A DNA stretch of 64,000 nucleotides, from positions 4,902,545 through 4,966,544 of the forward strand of contig NC_088790.1 in assembly GCF_949628265.1 (NCBI RefSeq). Direction: 5' to 3'. Every line of letters starts with the position of its first letter. Positions within the stretch are counted from its first letter, which is position 1. The notes under the pieces were generated by a model. The model was not told the origin of the DNA. It was given only the letters and a program-made list of their open reading frames with translations, and did no database searches. This document shows positions 11,401 to 23,400 of this stretch, piece by piece. The position numbers were made by a program, and so were the translations under genes. This DNA comes from Cloeon dipterum (Eukaryota > Arthropoda > Insecta > Ephemeroptera > Baetidae).

Positions 11401-14400
11401 AAAGCTGTTAGCCAGTTTTAAGAAATCGTAGAAAATCAATTTTAAAATTAAATATCAATTGATTTGTCTTCTGTCTAGTCAAGGAGAGTCTAATCAATAA
11501 ATTTTATCGTGATTGTTTAAAATTTGCCTTTTTTAAACAATTATATTCAATCAGACGCAAATATGTTCAGCATTGTAACACAGTAATTGTGATAAATGCA
11601 TCACTATGACAGTTAATTTTTTCTTGTATGTCAAGTATGTTGCAGCAATGCCATTTCATTTCATACCCTTCCTTGCATATTGCCTGCAGGAACATCAGGA
11701 TTTCAGATAATTCCGCAAAGAGACCGCATTATTCCAAATTAATTAATATTTGTCTTACATTGACTCTACAGTTTAAAATTAAAATTAATTAATTTGTCAA
11801 AGGAAATTTTTCATTAATCGCGGTATTCAAGTTACGGACGTTCAAATCTCCAAACAGATTCCAAAATAGTAAAAGTAATTGAAATCCTACCATTGTCCAA
11901 GTAATTATGGCAGCATTATATTCTTAAAAGTTTTCGACTTTTAAATGAAGTAGGCGTGCATCTAGCCAACGTTAAATTCCTTTACCGAATTGTTATCAAA
12001 CAACATTGAATGGTAGCAAAAGCACACCATAATTCTCGGATTAAGAGGAGCACCGAAAGAAAAAGTTCTAGAGATTATAAATACCTCGCTTGATCAGTAA
12101 CTCTGACTGGCAGCGACCTGGAAATTTCTTCAGGCAGATCAAGACTTGGCTGATTCTCTGCATTCGGCTGGGCCTGTTCAGTTAGGGAGTGAGAACTCTG
12201 GGCCCAGTTGTTCATTTTATCAAAGTGTTTCTCGTTGTTCTTCAGGCAGGGCATTGGATTGATAGGAATAGTTGTTGTGCCCACGTGGTCACCCTGTACG
12301 GAGTGTTCTCTGAGGTGGCGAGTCATGTTCGACCGAACTCTTGTTTTGAAGTCACAAAGTGCACAGAACGCATTATCCTGTTATACATTTAATGCTAGAC
12401 TACAATACAAAAACTTAAATCGTTGACAAACCATGAAAATGGGTTTCATTGGAAGCTGGTCCTCATCTTCCGGCCGATATCTTTTTGAAGACTCCGCTTT
12501 GCTGGGTTTTTGCTGGGGCATGCTCATTTTCGGAATCACTTGGAAGTGGTCCACGTCCTCGTTGCATTTCAGTGGATTCAACGCCTTCGTGACCACCTGA
12601 TTAATGTTGTGAACTTGCCGCATGTGTTTCTTGACCACGTTCAGATTCGAGCCTTTGTAATCATTGCAGGCACCGCAATGGTATCGAAGTGGACCGTGCT
12701 CAGAATTTAGATGATCAACCAACGGAGAAACCTATAATGCAAAAGCTGTTAGAGAAGACTGCCATTCGAACCCTGGCTTCCTTAGGCTTTTAACACGCAT
12801 TTTTTACCTCAAGTGTGTTTACACGCGAATATTTTCAGTCTAGCGTTGATTTTGACGTAAGATCTGGACAAAAATTTTAGAAAACAACTTTTGCCTTAAC
12901 TGACGGTTGAACTCACCCCTTTGAATCGGGTTCTGATCTATTAAACGACCCACGTCAGCACCGTGTGGCTGACGGACGAAAACTTAATTCTTATTTCAAA
13001 ACCATCTTTCTGCTATTAAACAAGAATGCCAAATTACAATAATTCAAACCGCCGACAATTGTTGGCTCCTAACGAAAAGCAGGACCGCGCTGTTGTACCG
13101 CTACAAATATACGTACATATTAAATTGAGTTGTAATCCCAAATAGTAGAAATGCTTTCAGCAGATCAAGCCTGGAAGGAGGAGTAAACAAGCAACTTTCG
13201 TGAACCCCTCCGGCCTGATCTGCCCCAATGAGCGCCGGCAGACCCACGGAGCGACATTATATGAAACGGTGCAGCATATTTTAATTTATATGAATATACC
13301 GGAAGTACAGTTCAATAAAAATAAAAATAATTATAATAATAAAAAACCTGATGGAGTTAAGATTCATGTAGTCGCACACTTTTCTTTTAGTATGTATTCA
13401 TAACCAATAATTTACATAAGACTCTTTTAAATAATGAATGTGGACTATAAAGTCTCAGACTTTTACTATGATACATTTACTCGTTACACTCCTCCCCCGA
13501 TTTACAAATGTGTCCCTTAGATGGCGAAACATAACAGTCACAAAACAAATTAAACTAGTGATACAATTACTCGTTACAACTATAGAATTGAATCGAAGCG
13601 TTTGGTTCACATTTCCGGCTTAAAAGGTACTGTAAAATTTTCTTTAGTCGATTGATTTCCAATTCCTTTACTATAGTTTATGATCTTTAATCACAGTTAG
13701 GTTGCGTAATTTAGTGATTTCAATTTTCATAAGTCATTTCCTACAATACTACGTTTTAGACAAAAAATTGCGCTCTAGAGCGGTACTAAGCCAGAGTTCC
13801 CTTGTGAATTACAAAATTCATTACCTGTCTGAAGTGCTTCTTGCAGTGAACGCAGAAGAGAGAGGCGCAGTTGCACATGCTCAAGTGATCAGTGAATTCC
13901 AAACGAGTGTCTGCCGTGAAGTCGCAACCACAGCAAATGAATAGATTGCGTCCTTCCAAGTTCACCAGGCTTGAATTTTCCTCGGTATTTCCATAGGGTC
14001 TCTCTATGCCCTGCGCCCTGGAGAAGGTTGAAAGTGGCAGCGTCACTGGCGGTGGGGCTCCAGGCGTGGAAGTGCTTGGAGGCGGCTCAGTAGATTTTGA
14101 CGGTGTGGCTGCTACGGCAGGTTTCGGCTGCACTTCCTTCTTCTTGGGCAAAGGCTGAGCGATTGGGGGTGGTTTTTCTGGAATAATTGACTTTCCAATG
14201 CCGGTTTGTGCATGGGGGAAGGCAGACTCTGGTGAGGCCTTTTTTACTTTGTCCATCGCGTCCAGGGTACGGGAGAAAATGGTATTTTGAGGGATTGGCG
14301 TCACAGGCTCTGCGACAGGAGTTACTTCCGCGTCACTCTCTTCGGAATCGCTAGTGTCTGATTCCAAGGGTGGCTGATATATGGGAGTGCAATTCTTCAC

Positions 14401-17400
14401 TTCCATTTGTCTCAGGGCGCCTGCTAAAGGATTCTTGTCGCTTCTGGAACACTGGAAAATCAACAAATATATTAGAAACTTAATTATAACGAATATATGG
14501 GGCTGCCAATTATAGAGTTTTCAGAAATTAGACAGATTCTGAGCTGATTTGGCAGTTTGAATTTAGAATTTCCAGGCCCAAAAAATAAACCTGTCATTAC
14601 CAGTAACGATCTGATGGCAAAACAAGGTGCAAAGTTTGCATGCTTGCACAAATGGTTGTTGATCAATAATTCAGACGATGCTGCAAACTTGCAGAGTAGA
14701 CAATGATAGAGATTGTAGTCATGGATTTTGTAATGCTGTAAAATAGAGAGTTGTTGATTTGGTGCTAAACTTTAAAACAGTTCGGGATAAACCTCAGTCA
14801 ATTCTGTGGGAACCTTGTGTGAGGATTTGCACTCATGACATTGATAATGCTCAACGTTAGGGTGACCTTTGAGGTGTTGCTCAAATTCTTCTGTGTTGTA
14901 AAAGGATCTGTCGCATGAACCTGAATTAAAATAGCATCAATTAATTCCGTGGATCTTGTATAATTATTTTAAAATACCATGACAACATTTGTAGGGCAAG
15001 ATGAATTTTCCAACCACACCGTTAAATGAAGGCTGGTCGACCTTTGGCTCCTCTTTCTGGCACTTGAAAATCTTTGGATTTTCCTTCGCAACATGGGCTA
15101 ATTTTTGATGCACTGAAATGCTGCTGACAGTTCCTCCTCTGTAGAAGCAGAGAGAGCACTGGAAAACAAACTTGTTGTGCTCGAGGTGTATGTGGTCGAC
15201 AAGCTGCTGTCCCGATCCGTACTTCTCCATGCAGTAAACACATTCCTGCCAGTCTTTAATTCTTCCAACTGAAAAATTCTCTTAGTTTCTGCTTAATTTA
15301 CTGAAATTTTCTGTACTAACCTGATAAAGACTTGTGTTTGTCAATGTGCTTCACAAGCTTCTCAGGCATGACAGTGCTGAATGAACAGTTTCTAGCCATA
15401 CACTTGTATAATTTTTGCAATCTCCCTGGTTCCAGCATGCTTGCGTACACTGCACTGTTTTTTACAGTCCTCGCATGCTGGAAAGACTTGGGCTGGTCCT
15501 CCATTGGCACCGTCTGTGAACCAGAAAAAGCCTTCAGTTATATTTTGAAATTTAGTAGATCCTAGCAAGCCAAGTTGAAAAGGTAAACAATCAGCTAAAT
15601 AAGGATAGCTGGATTATTTTAAAAAGAACACGAAAACAATTTAAGTTAAAATTTTATTTGGACTCGCACGAGAAAGTTAATTAGGCAAATAGGTTCTCTT
15701 GAGTATTTAGCATATTAAAAATTGGTCAAAATTGCAATACAAACCAGTACTGGTTCAATTTTCTTAATTCTAAAAAATGTCCTAAGATCAAAGAGAAAAT
15801 TCTCAATACATATTACGATATAATTTTCCTATTTAATTGAAAAACTTAAAAATGTAAAATATGTTAAGAAAAGTGAAACAAATGCGGTTAATGCACTACC
15901 AAGCTCCGAAAAGCGCACAACAGCTAAAACATAACTCACCGTGTCCACATTAACTTCTTTGGAAGCAGCAGCAGCAGCATCTAAATAAGTAATAATATGC
16001 ATTTTTAATAAATAACTGGAAACTGTCAAGGAAACTCTTCAGATTAGACGTTTCAGTTTTTTGTTGAAATTATTAAATTAGTATTTACTTTCATGATGTG
16101 AATTAGAAAGTATTTTAGGCTTAATCAAAGTGGTTGTAGGGGTTAAGGTCTGCCCTTTCACGGTGAAACCCCCGGGGGCTGAGTTTTTTGGTTCTGAGCG
16201 AGTACCAGCAGACAATTCATCCTGAATTAGCTGGACTTGTAATGTTTATTCCCAATAAATATAAATTTAAAAAAAAATCGCGTTTTGCAGTCGAATTTTA
16301 GGTTTCCAATCACCGCAGGAACTCAAATGTGGGGTCAATTTGTGCGCGTTTTGGTCAATTCATCTGAAAATGAATCGGTGCACATTTTTTTGTTCACCAA
16401 TGAAATTAAGTTCATTGACAATGTTTGATGAGACAAACAGCCGGAGAAATTTTCACATTCTGAGTAAAACTTAATGCTCAAATTTTTGTTCTGTGCTTTT
16501 CTATAAGATTTTTTTATATTTCTTCCAATCACAAAAATGGAGCTACATGACCTGGAAGCAAGTTTATATAGTTAATCAATATTTCCATCTTAAAACACAT
16601 GTCAGCCCTGCATAACTCGCATATCCCATCAAATCAAAAAATTTCCCTCTGAGATATTAGCATACAATTGAATGAAACTCGAGTTAAACGATTTGATAAA
16701 AAACTAAAACTTCTAATCCTATCAGTTCCCTTGTATGATAAGACTATGAAAAAAAATACCTTTATCTGCTACGCTAACGTTTTTCTTTTTTCCAACAGGT
16801 TGGGGCTTCCAAAAGTCTAGCAATGCATCTCGGACTCCCACAGGAACGTGCTCTTCAATCATGTGCTTGATGGCCTTATCCGTACCATTCAACGGTCTCG
16901 AACAGTCTGGACAGTTGCCCTTCTTGTCAGGAGGATGCTTGTCTTTCATGTGCTGGAAGAGGTTGTTTATGTCGTGGCCCTCCGTGTGGCCGCATGCGTA
17001 ACAAATTCCTACAATTATTCTGCCTCTCTTGCGGTTTTCTTGTTTTTCCTGAATAGATGGCTCAACGGAATCCTGCACGGACATAATCACTTCTTCAGGC
17101 AACTCAGGGGAGGGTTCACGAACAGGGCGGGGAGTTGTTGGTAAAGTTATATTGCCGATGTCTATTTTCTTTACTTCTACACTTTCACCCTGCTTTGTTT
17201 TCGATCTACGGATCGACTCCAAAAGACTTTTGCCAGAAGCCTTGTCTCTTGGCTGGTCTTGAATGAGGTCATCCAACATAGCCATGAAGTGGTCTTGCTC
17301 GCCATCCACATCAACTTCCATTTCTTCTTTGCTTACGGGCTTTTTTCCTGAAGTTTCCGCCTCCTCCTCCTATCAAAGTCAATATTTTTTTAGAAAAGGT

Positions 17401-20400
17401 GGCTTGGATTTAAATTTTTTTCTCACGCGAAATGAAAAGTGTTTGATCCTTTCAGCAAAATATCTTTAAATTAACTGATCCGACCGAGCTGCGGTAAGTT
17501 ATTTCTGTATCAGTTTGATTGTGGACGCCCCAGCATTGGGTGAATAACAACAATTTATTTAAGTAGCTTTGGAATTCTCATAACACTGGAAAAAACGCTA
17601 AATATGTAAAATTTATCATGGTTGTGCCGATTTATTCTACAATCACATTAAAAACAATCTGGAACTAATTTATGGGTGGACTCGCTGACTCACGCTTTCA
17701 GCAGTCTGTGGGTTTACAGATAAGTTTGAATCGGTCGAAAAGTGTGAGTCCTCCAATTGAACATTTTATATTTTTCTTGCAAATGAACAAGTCATGGAAC
17801 GCGAAGACCAAATATTTAAAAAGGTGAGCATTCTACTTATTCATGGTTTTTATCTAGTTTTTTGAATGGGTTCATGTAAAGATAAGATTATTGTGAACTA
17901 TACCAGATTAAGTTAAGAAAGATTCACAAAAGCACTTAACCGAAACGATTAAATTTAGTTCTATTAATGAGAGCAACTAAAATCCACACAATTTCTTTAG
18001 TAGTTTAAAATTTTCTAACAAACCAAAAATAAGAAAATCAACTGCATTTAACAATAAGGCGCGTAAGGATAGACGAAACGGTAGAATCTCAAGGAGTTAA
18101 GGTTAGTGTACAAGGAATGAGAGATTTTTATGTACGTGGCCACTTGTTCAGGATTATCTATGCTTCCCATTGTACTCACATAATTCGTTATATTTTGTGT
18201 TACCAACGAATGTGTAAAACAATGCCTTAATTCGTTAGTGTTTCATTAAATAAAGCAAATATTTTCCAAGGTTCCCATTATTTTTGATTCGCTCGATTCA
18301 CGGCTCAAATTTCAAAATTTCAAACTGCTATTACTTCTTGAAAAATAGTCGCCTTTTTTAACAAACCACATTTTTGCAATATGCTTAGCGAGACGAATCG
18401 AATATTTTCATACTTTAGTAAATGTATGTGACTTTTTAAATTTTCCGACAAAGTGTTCATTTAGATACAGCAGTTTTAAATTTTTCTAAGATAAATATCA
18501 CAGAGAATTAAGCTATGGCTTTAATTATTGAAGAGTTGCATAACTTGGCTAATAAATACGAGTTAATTTCAAAACGGCTTTACTGGGACATTGGGTTTGA
18601 TTTTTCCATGTTGTGATAATTTTTATCAGCTCTCCGAATTCGCCACACTATAGCTGCTGAATTATGAAGCCAAACTCTTGTGTCCCCTACATTATTTGCA
18701 CATTATCGATTTAAAAGAATTCAAACTCGAAAAATTTTAATAATCAAGATTACTATTTTTCAGATTCAAAGGAGCGATCTCCTTGCAAGCAACGTTTTGT
18801 AATGATTTGTTAAATTGATTGTAATACGAAATAGTCGAAATGCTTCCTGTAGATCAAGCCTGGACGGAGGAGTATAACAGCGACTGTCGTGAACCTCTCT
18901 GGCCTGATCTGCCCCGTAAGTAAAGTTCAATTACAAAAAAATAATAATTATAATAATAAAAACCCTGATTGAGTTAAGATTCATGTAGTCGCACACTTTT
19001 CTTCTAGTATATAAATCATAACCAATTATTTACATAAGACTTTTTTAATAATGAATGTGGACTAAAAAGTCTCAGACTTTTACTATAGTAATGAATCAAA
19101 GCGAAAGACTTTTTGCTTCGTCTTTGCGGCTTAACAGGTACTGTATTTTCTTTTGTCGACTGATTTTCAATTCCTGAGAGAAATCGGTAGCTACTTTTGA
19201 ACTTCAGACGAGAGGTGCGCAAATAATGTTAATCTAATGCCGCTTTTTGCTGTTTCAGTATAAATATGATTAACTTTGATTTTAAACATAGGTGCATGAA
19301 TATTAAAATTGTTGCCTCGTATTTGAAGGGCGTCGGGAATTGTATCACTCGCGAAAAATCGAGATTATCGCGAAAGACTGGCGAACGATGAACGATAAAG
19401 ATAATTAAGTATTTTTTATACGAGCCTTGCGATATTTTCCTCCAAAATACTTAACGGTCTCAATTTATAGAGTCCGTTTCCAGTTTCCTGGCTTAATTAT
19501 TTATTCTATTTCCACGCATGCAATTGCCCTTTTAACGGATCAGTTTCCATAGAAATGAGATTTCCTGCTTACTTTATCTACTGCTGCTATCGGCTTCTCC
19601 TCTAAGACTTCATCAGCTTCCTGTCTTAGGACTCTTGACATGTTGATCTCCAAAGTTTCCTCTCTTCCAAAAATGCGCACATTGTGCGGTTCTTTCTGAT
19701 GATTCAATTCTATGTGTTTGACGACCGACGCCCTGTTGAACTGCACATAATTGCAGTAGCCGCACACGTAGCCCGCAATATAATTGTCATTCTTAGGCTG
19801 CTTTTCAATTTCCACCAAGCAAATCGGAATTCCCTTTCCATGGTGCTTGCTACGAATGTGCGAAACCATCGTCTCTCTTTTAGATTTCTTCAGATTGCAC
19901 CTAGGGCATTGGAACCTGTACTCGCCTGTGTGCTCAGTGACATGGTCGTGAAACTCTAACAGGCTGGTACTGGTCATGGGGCAAAATCTGCACTGGAAAA
20001 CTGAAGAAGTGTACGATTTGAGCTGCTGGGTAGCCTGTGCAACCTCATCATTCGAGAGACGAGATATGAGAACTTCACTTTCAGAATGATTTATAACGTA
20101 GTGCTCAACCGGTCTCTTGCCTTCGTATTCGCAAATTTTACAAGGTTGTATCTCCTGAGGCATCAGCACATAATCCGGATCGATGAGTGTGGGGTTTTCT
20201 TTCAAGCGGTAGCCATCAAAGAAATTTTTTCGTCCTCTTCTTCCTCCTCGAGAGCGACCGCCACGGCCTCGTCTTCCAGGAGACATCCCACGAGAAGGAA
20301 AGTCCGTGGAGAATGTGGTATCTTCTGACGTCATGTCTGAAGCATTCTCATCTCCTGATAAAATGCTATCAGAGCTGGCAATTGTAGGTCTGCATGCCTG

Positions 20401-23400
20401 CCTGGTAGATGGAGAAAAATCTCTATTAGAAATTTGTGCGAAAGGAATTTTATATATGTATGATTTTCAAGGAACGCAGAAAGAATCATTTATGGAGATG
20501 ATATAGTTTGCCCGAAAGAGATGATTGAAATTTCTGAATTGGACATCTTAAATTGGATGATAAAAAACAACACTACAAGTGCATTCCCTACAAATGAAAA
20601 TAATTACCCAAAGCGTTTTCCTCTTCTCGCAACAGCTCGTCTTGGTGGCGGTGGTGTAGACGGAACAACAATTTCAAATTCATCATCAGATTCTTCAGGC
20701 GGGACTTTGTATTTCTCAATCCGAATAACAAGCCGTTTAATTTTCTCGATATTCTCTGCAGTAATTTCTTCTTCTTCAACTACTTTTTCAGGAGGTGCAT
20801 GCACAACTGGCTTTGACTTTTCTTTTGAGGGCGCCGAATAGCGTTCCACAGGGTTTCTTTGTCTGGGTCCCACTGCTTTGATTACGCCTTCAATAATGAA
20901 ACTGTCCTTTAAGTCAGCAGCCAACTTATCTAACTCAGACTTTTTATGCATTCGGTGTTTCCGCAACTCGTTAGCAACTGCCTGTTTCAAGTCGTAGTTT
21001 TCTGTTGTCGCTTTTGTGCTTGGCTCTGAAGGCTGTGGTTCTGCCATTTCAGGGGTTGTGTCCACTTCCATCTTTTCAGGCTCGCTTTCTTCAACAACAG
21101 ACGACGTCGTTGCTTCATTTGATCCTTCCTTGGTTTTTCCTTCATTGCTATCCTCTTCCTTGCTTTCCTCTTCCTCATTTTCCTCTTCTTTATTTTCCTG
21201 AGCATCAGCATTATTAGTATCACTGGTCTCAGCAGCAAAAACTAACTCTTCCTTCATTTCTTCTTCTTTCTTTTCTGGAGCAGGAGAATTTTTAATATCA
21301 TTGGTTTGAGCAGCAAAAACTTCTTCTTTATTTTCTTGTGCACGTGAATTTTTAGTATCATCAGTCTGAGCAGCAACTTTATTTTGATCTGGTGAGACTA
21401 GCGGTAACGGTAGGCACTTAGACAACTCATCTTGAATCACACTTCTAACAAGTTGATTCAGATATTCTGGACTGATGAGACTTGATACCATACTGCTATC
21501 GCTGGTGCTTGGCGTTTCTTTTTTCTCAGCCAGCATAATTGCCTTGATTTTGTCCTTCAACATGTCTTCGCTTAACACAACCCCAGCACTCTCGGGTTTT
21601 TCTTTTTCTTTGTTTGCACTTTCTTCAGCTGCTGGAGATTTTGGGCTGTTGGAGGAGTTGTTGTCCATGTCAACCTCATTAGTAGGCGGACTTGGCGTTG
21701 GAGTCTTTGGTGGTGGCGGTGGCGATGGAGACCTCCTTGATCGCGTGGCTGAAGGTTTCTTAGGAATCTTTGGAATACGGGTTATTCCTTTCCGAGGCTG
21801 AGGCATTTCACCGTACAGAGAATTCAAAGGGGACATCTTCTCCAGTGATTTGTCCACGTTTTTCTCCTTCAGATTGCCCGACTCAGAATCAGTGGAAGAC
21901 TTTCGTTCGTCGCTCGCTCTCTTTTGTGATTTCTTCATTTCGCTAGGAGGAGCTGGAAGCGGTTCTATGATTTGAACCCGGCTCGTTTGCTTGGAAAGAC
22001 TTCGGATTTTGACCATGTCTGTTTTTCGCTGCAGTAAGTCACGGCTCGACTTATCTTCCTGACGTTGCGTTCCTCGCTCTTGATTTTTGTGCTCCTCCTG
22101 GCGTTGGGCAGCCTCCCTTCTCCTTCTCTCATCAGCTTCATGTTTCTTTCTTTCCGCATAAGTCATCTGAAATCGTAAGTTGAGTAGGAGGCTTGATATT
22201 ATCACTTAAAGCAAGATAAAGAATAATGATAAATTTCTGACGCACCAAAAATTTTAATTTTGTCTGAATGATTAAAAGAAAACGTGAGAAGACGGAAATT
22301 GTTCGCAAAATCAAATATTTATATTTCCGAGGTGGAAAAAGTAGCAAGTCAGTTTTGAACATGGAAATGATGACTTACACGCTGGAAGATTTTTGTTAAT
22401 ATCAGGATTCCATTATGGGTAAAATACAAATATTTGTTAAGTTCCATTTTTGGTTTTCAGACAATTTCGTTTCAGATTAAATCCTTTTTGGACAAATGCC
22501 ACTTTACAGACAATTTTCGTATTTCAAATCATTTTGGAAAATACTTTTCAGAAAAAGTATAGAACCCTAAAAGTCCAGCAATAGCAAAAACCTAGTTATA
22601 GGAGTCCTGATATGAAGCACGGTGGTGGAAAACATTTTTTTTTTTATAAAATATTAACGATTTATGGCGATTTTTAGAAAAGCTTTAAGAATACAGCTTT
22701 TGCTCAATTCAATTTAAATATTTGGTTAGGAAATATATTATACTGCTCAACGAGATAAATTAATCGGAACCATTTTAATGTTGTGGAAAAAAATCCTGGT
22801 GGGGATCATTCCAGTTTGTATCTATTATTTAATTTTTGAGTATCAATCGTAGGCGAAAAACCTTTAATTTTTAAGGCTTATCAATTTTGATATTTATATT
22901 TCATGCTGACAGAATCTATTGTATTGATGTTTTAATTTCCGAAAAAAAAAATTTTGTGAAACCCTTATAATTGAGTCAAAATTTTGCGGTTTTTTCTTAG
23001 TTAAAGAAATTTAGTCACATGTCAACTTGGACGGGACTTATCCAGAAAAGTTGACAAATCATTTAGTAGAGCCGACACAATAAAAACCAATATGATTAAT
23101 CAAAAATAGGTTACAAAATTCGATTTTTAGACATACCTTATGTTACACAAAAGATTCTAATACTTTCCGTGTTTTTTGATAGGTTTCTATCTTTCGAGAT
23201 AAGCGCCCCCCACTGACAGCGAACAAATCGCGAATACTTCGTGTCCCAATAGCATCCAATAGGCTCACGAGCCTCATAGGAGGCAGTTCCGTCCAAATAA
23301 GGACCAGCTCATTGTACTGCACCGGGGTCTTTAATTGAACGCTAGATATTATTTCCGTGAAATTCATATACACATGCTGGAAAGCTGCAAACCAACTAGT

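Larger units (their letters stand above)
17370..19572 (-). other. Intron 5 of the zinc-finger gene (2.2 kb)
   Basis: Noncoding between exons 5 and 6. Contains repeat family A copy 2 and a short repeat D core at 18651–18677. The rest is AT-rich with no ORF that continues the gene. Confidence 0.6.
5407..20401 (-). other. Zinc-finger array of the giant protein (residues about 1010–3158)
   Basis: About 30 units of the form C-x2-C (some C-x4-C)…H-x3–5-H were read by eye. Exon 5 opens with an RGG-like stretch (GRRGRGGRSRGGRRGRK) and has four units, for example YVCGYCNYVQFNRASVVKHI. Exon 6 has two; exons 9–12 have six or so; exons 13–18 about ten; exons 21–25 about ten, the last being CTDC…HFLVEH. 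Many lack the Phe/Leu core spacing and the TGEKP linkers of KRAB-type arrays, so this is not a recent tandem expansion. At least four units are split by introns. The C-terminal tail (EMYID) is acidic. Confidence 0.75.
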
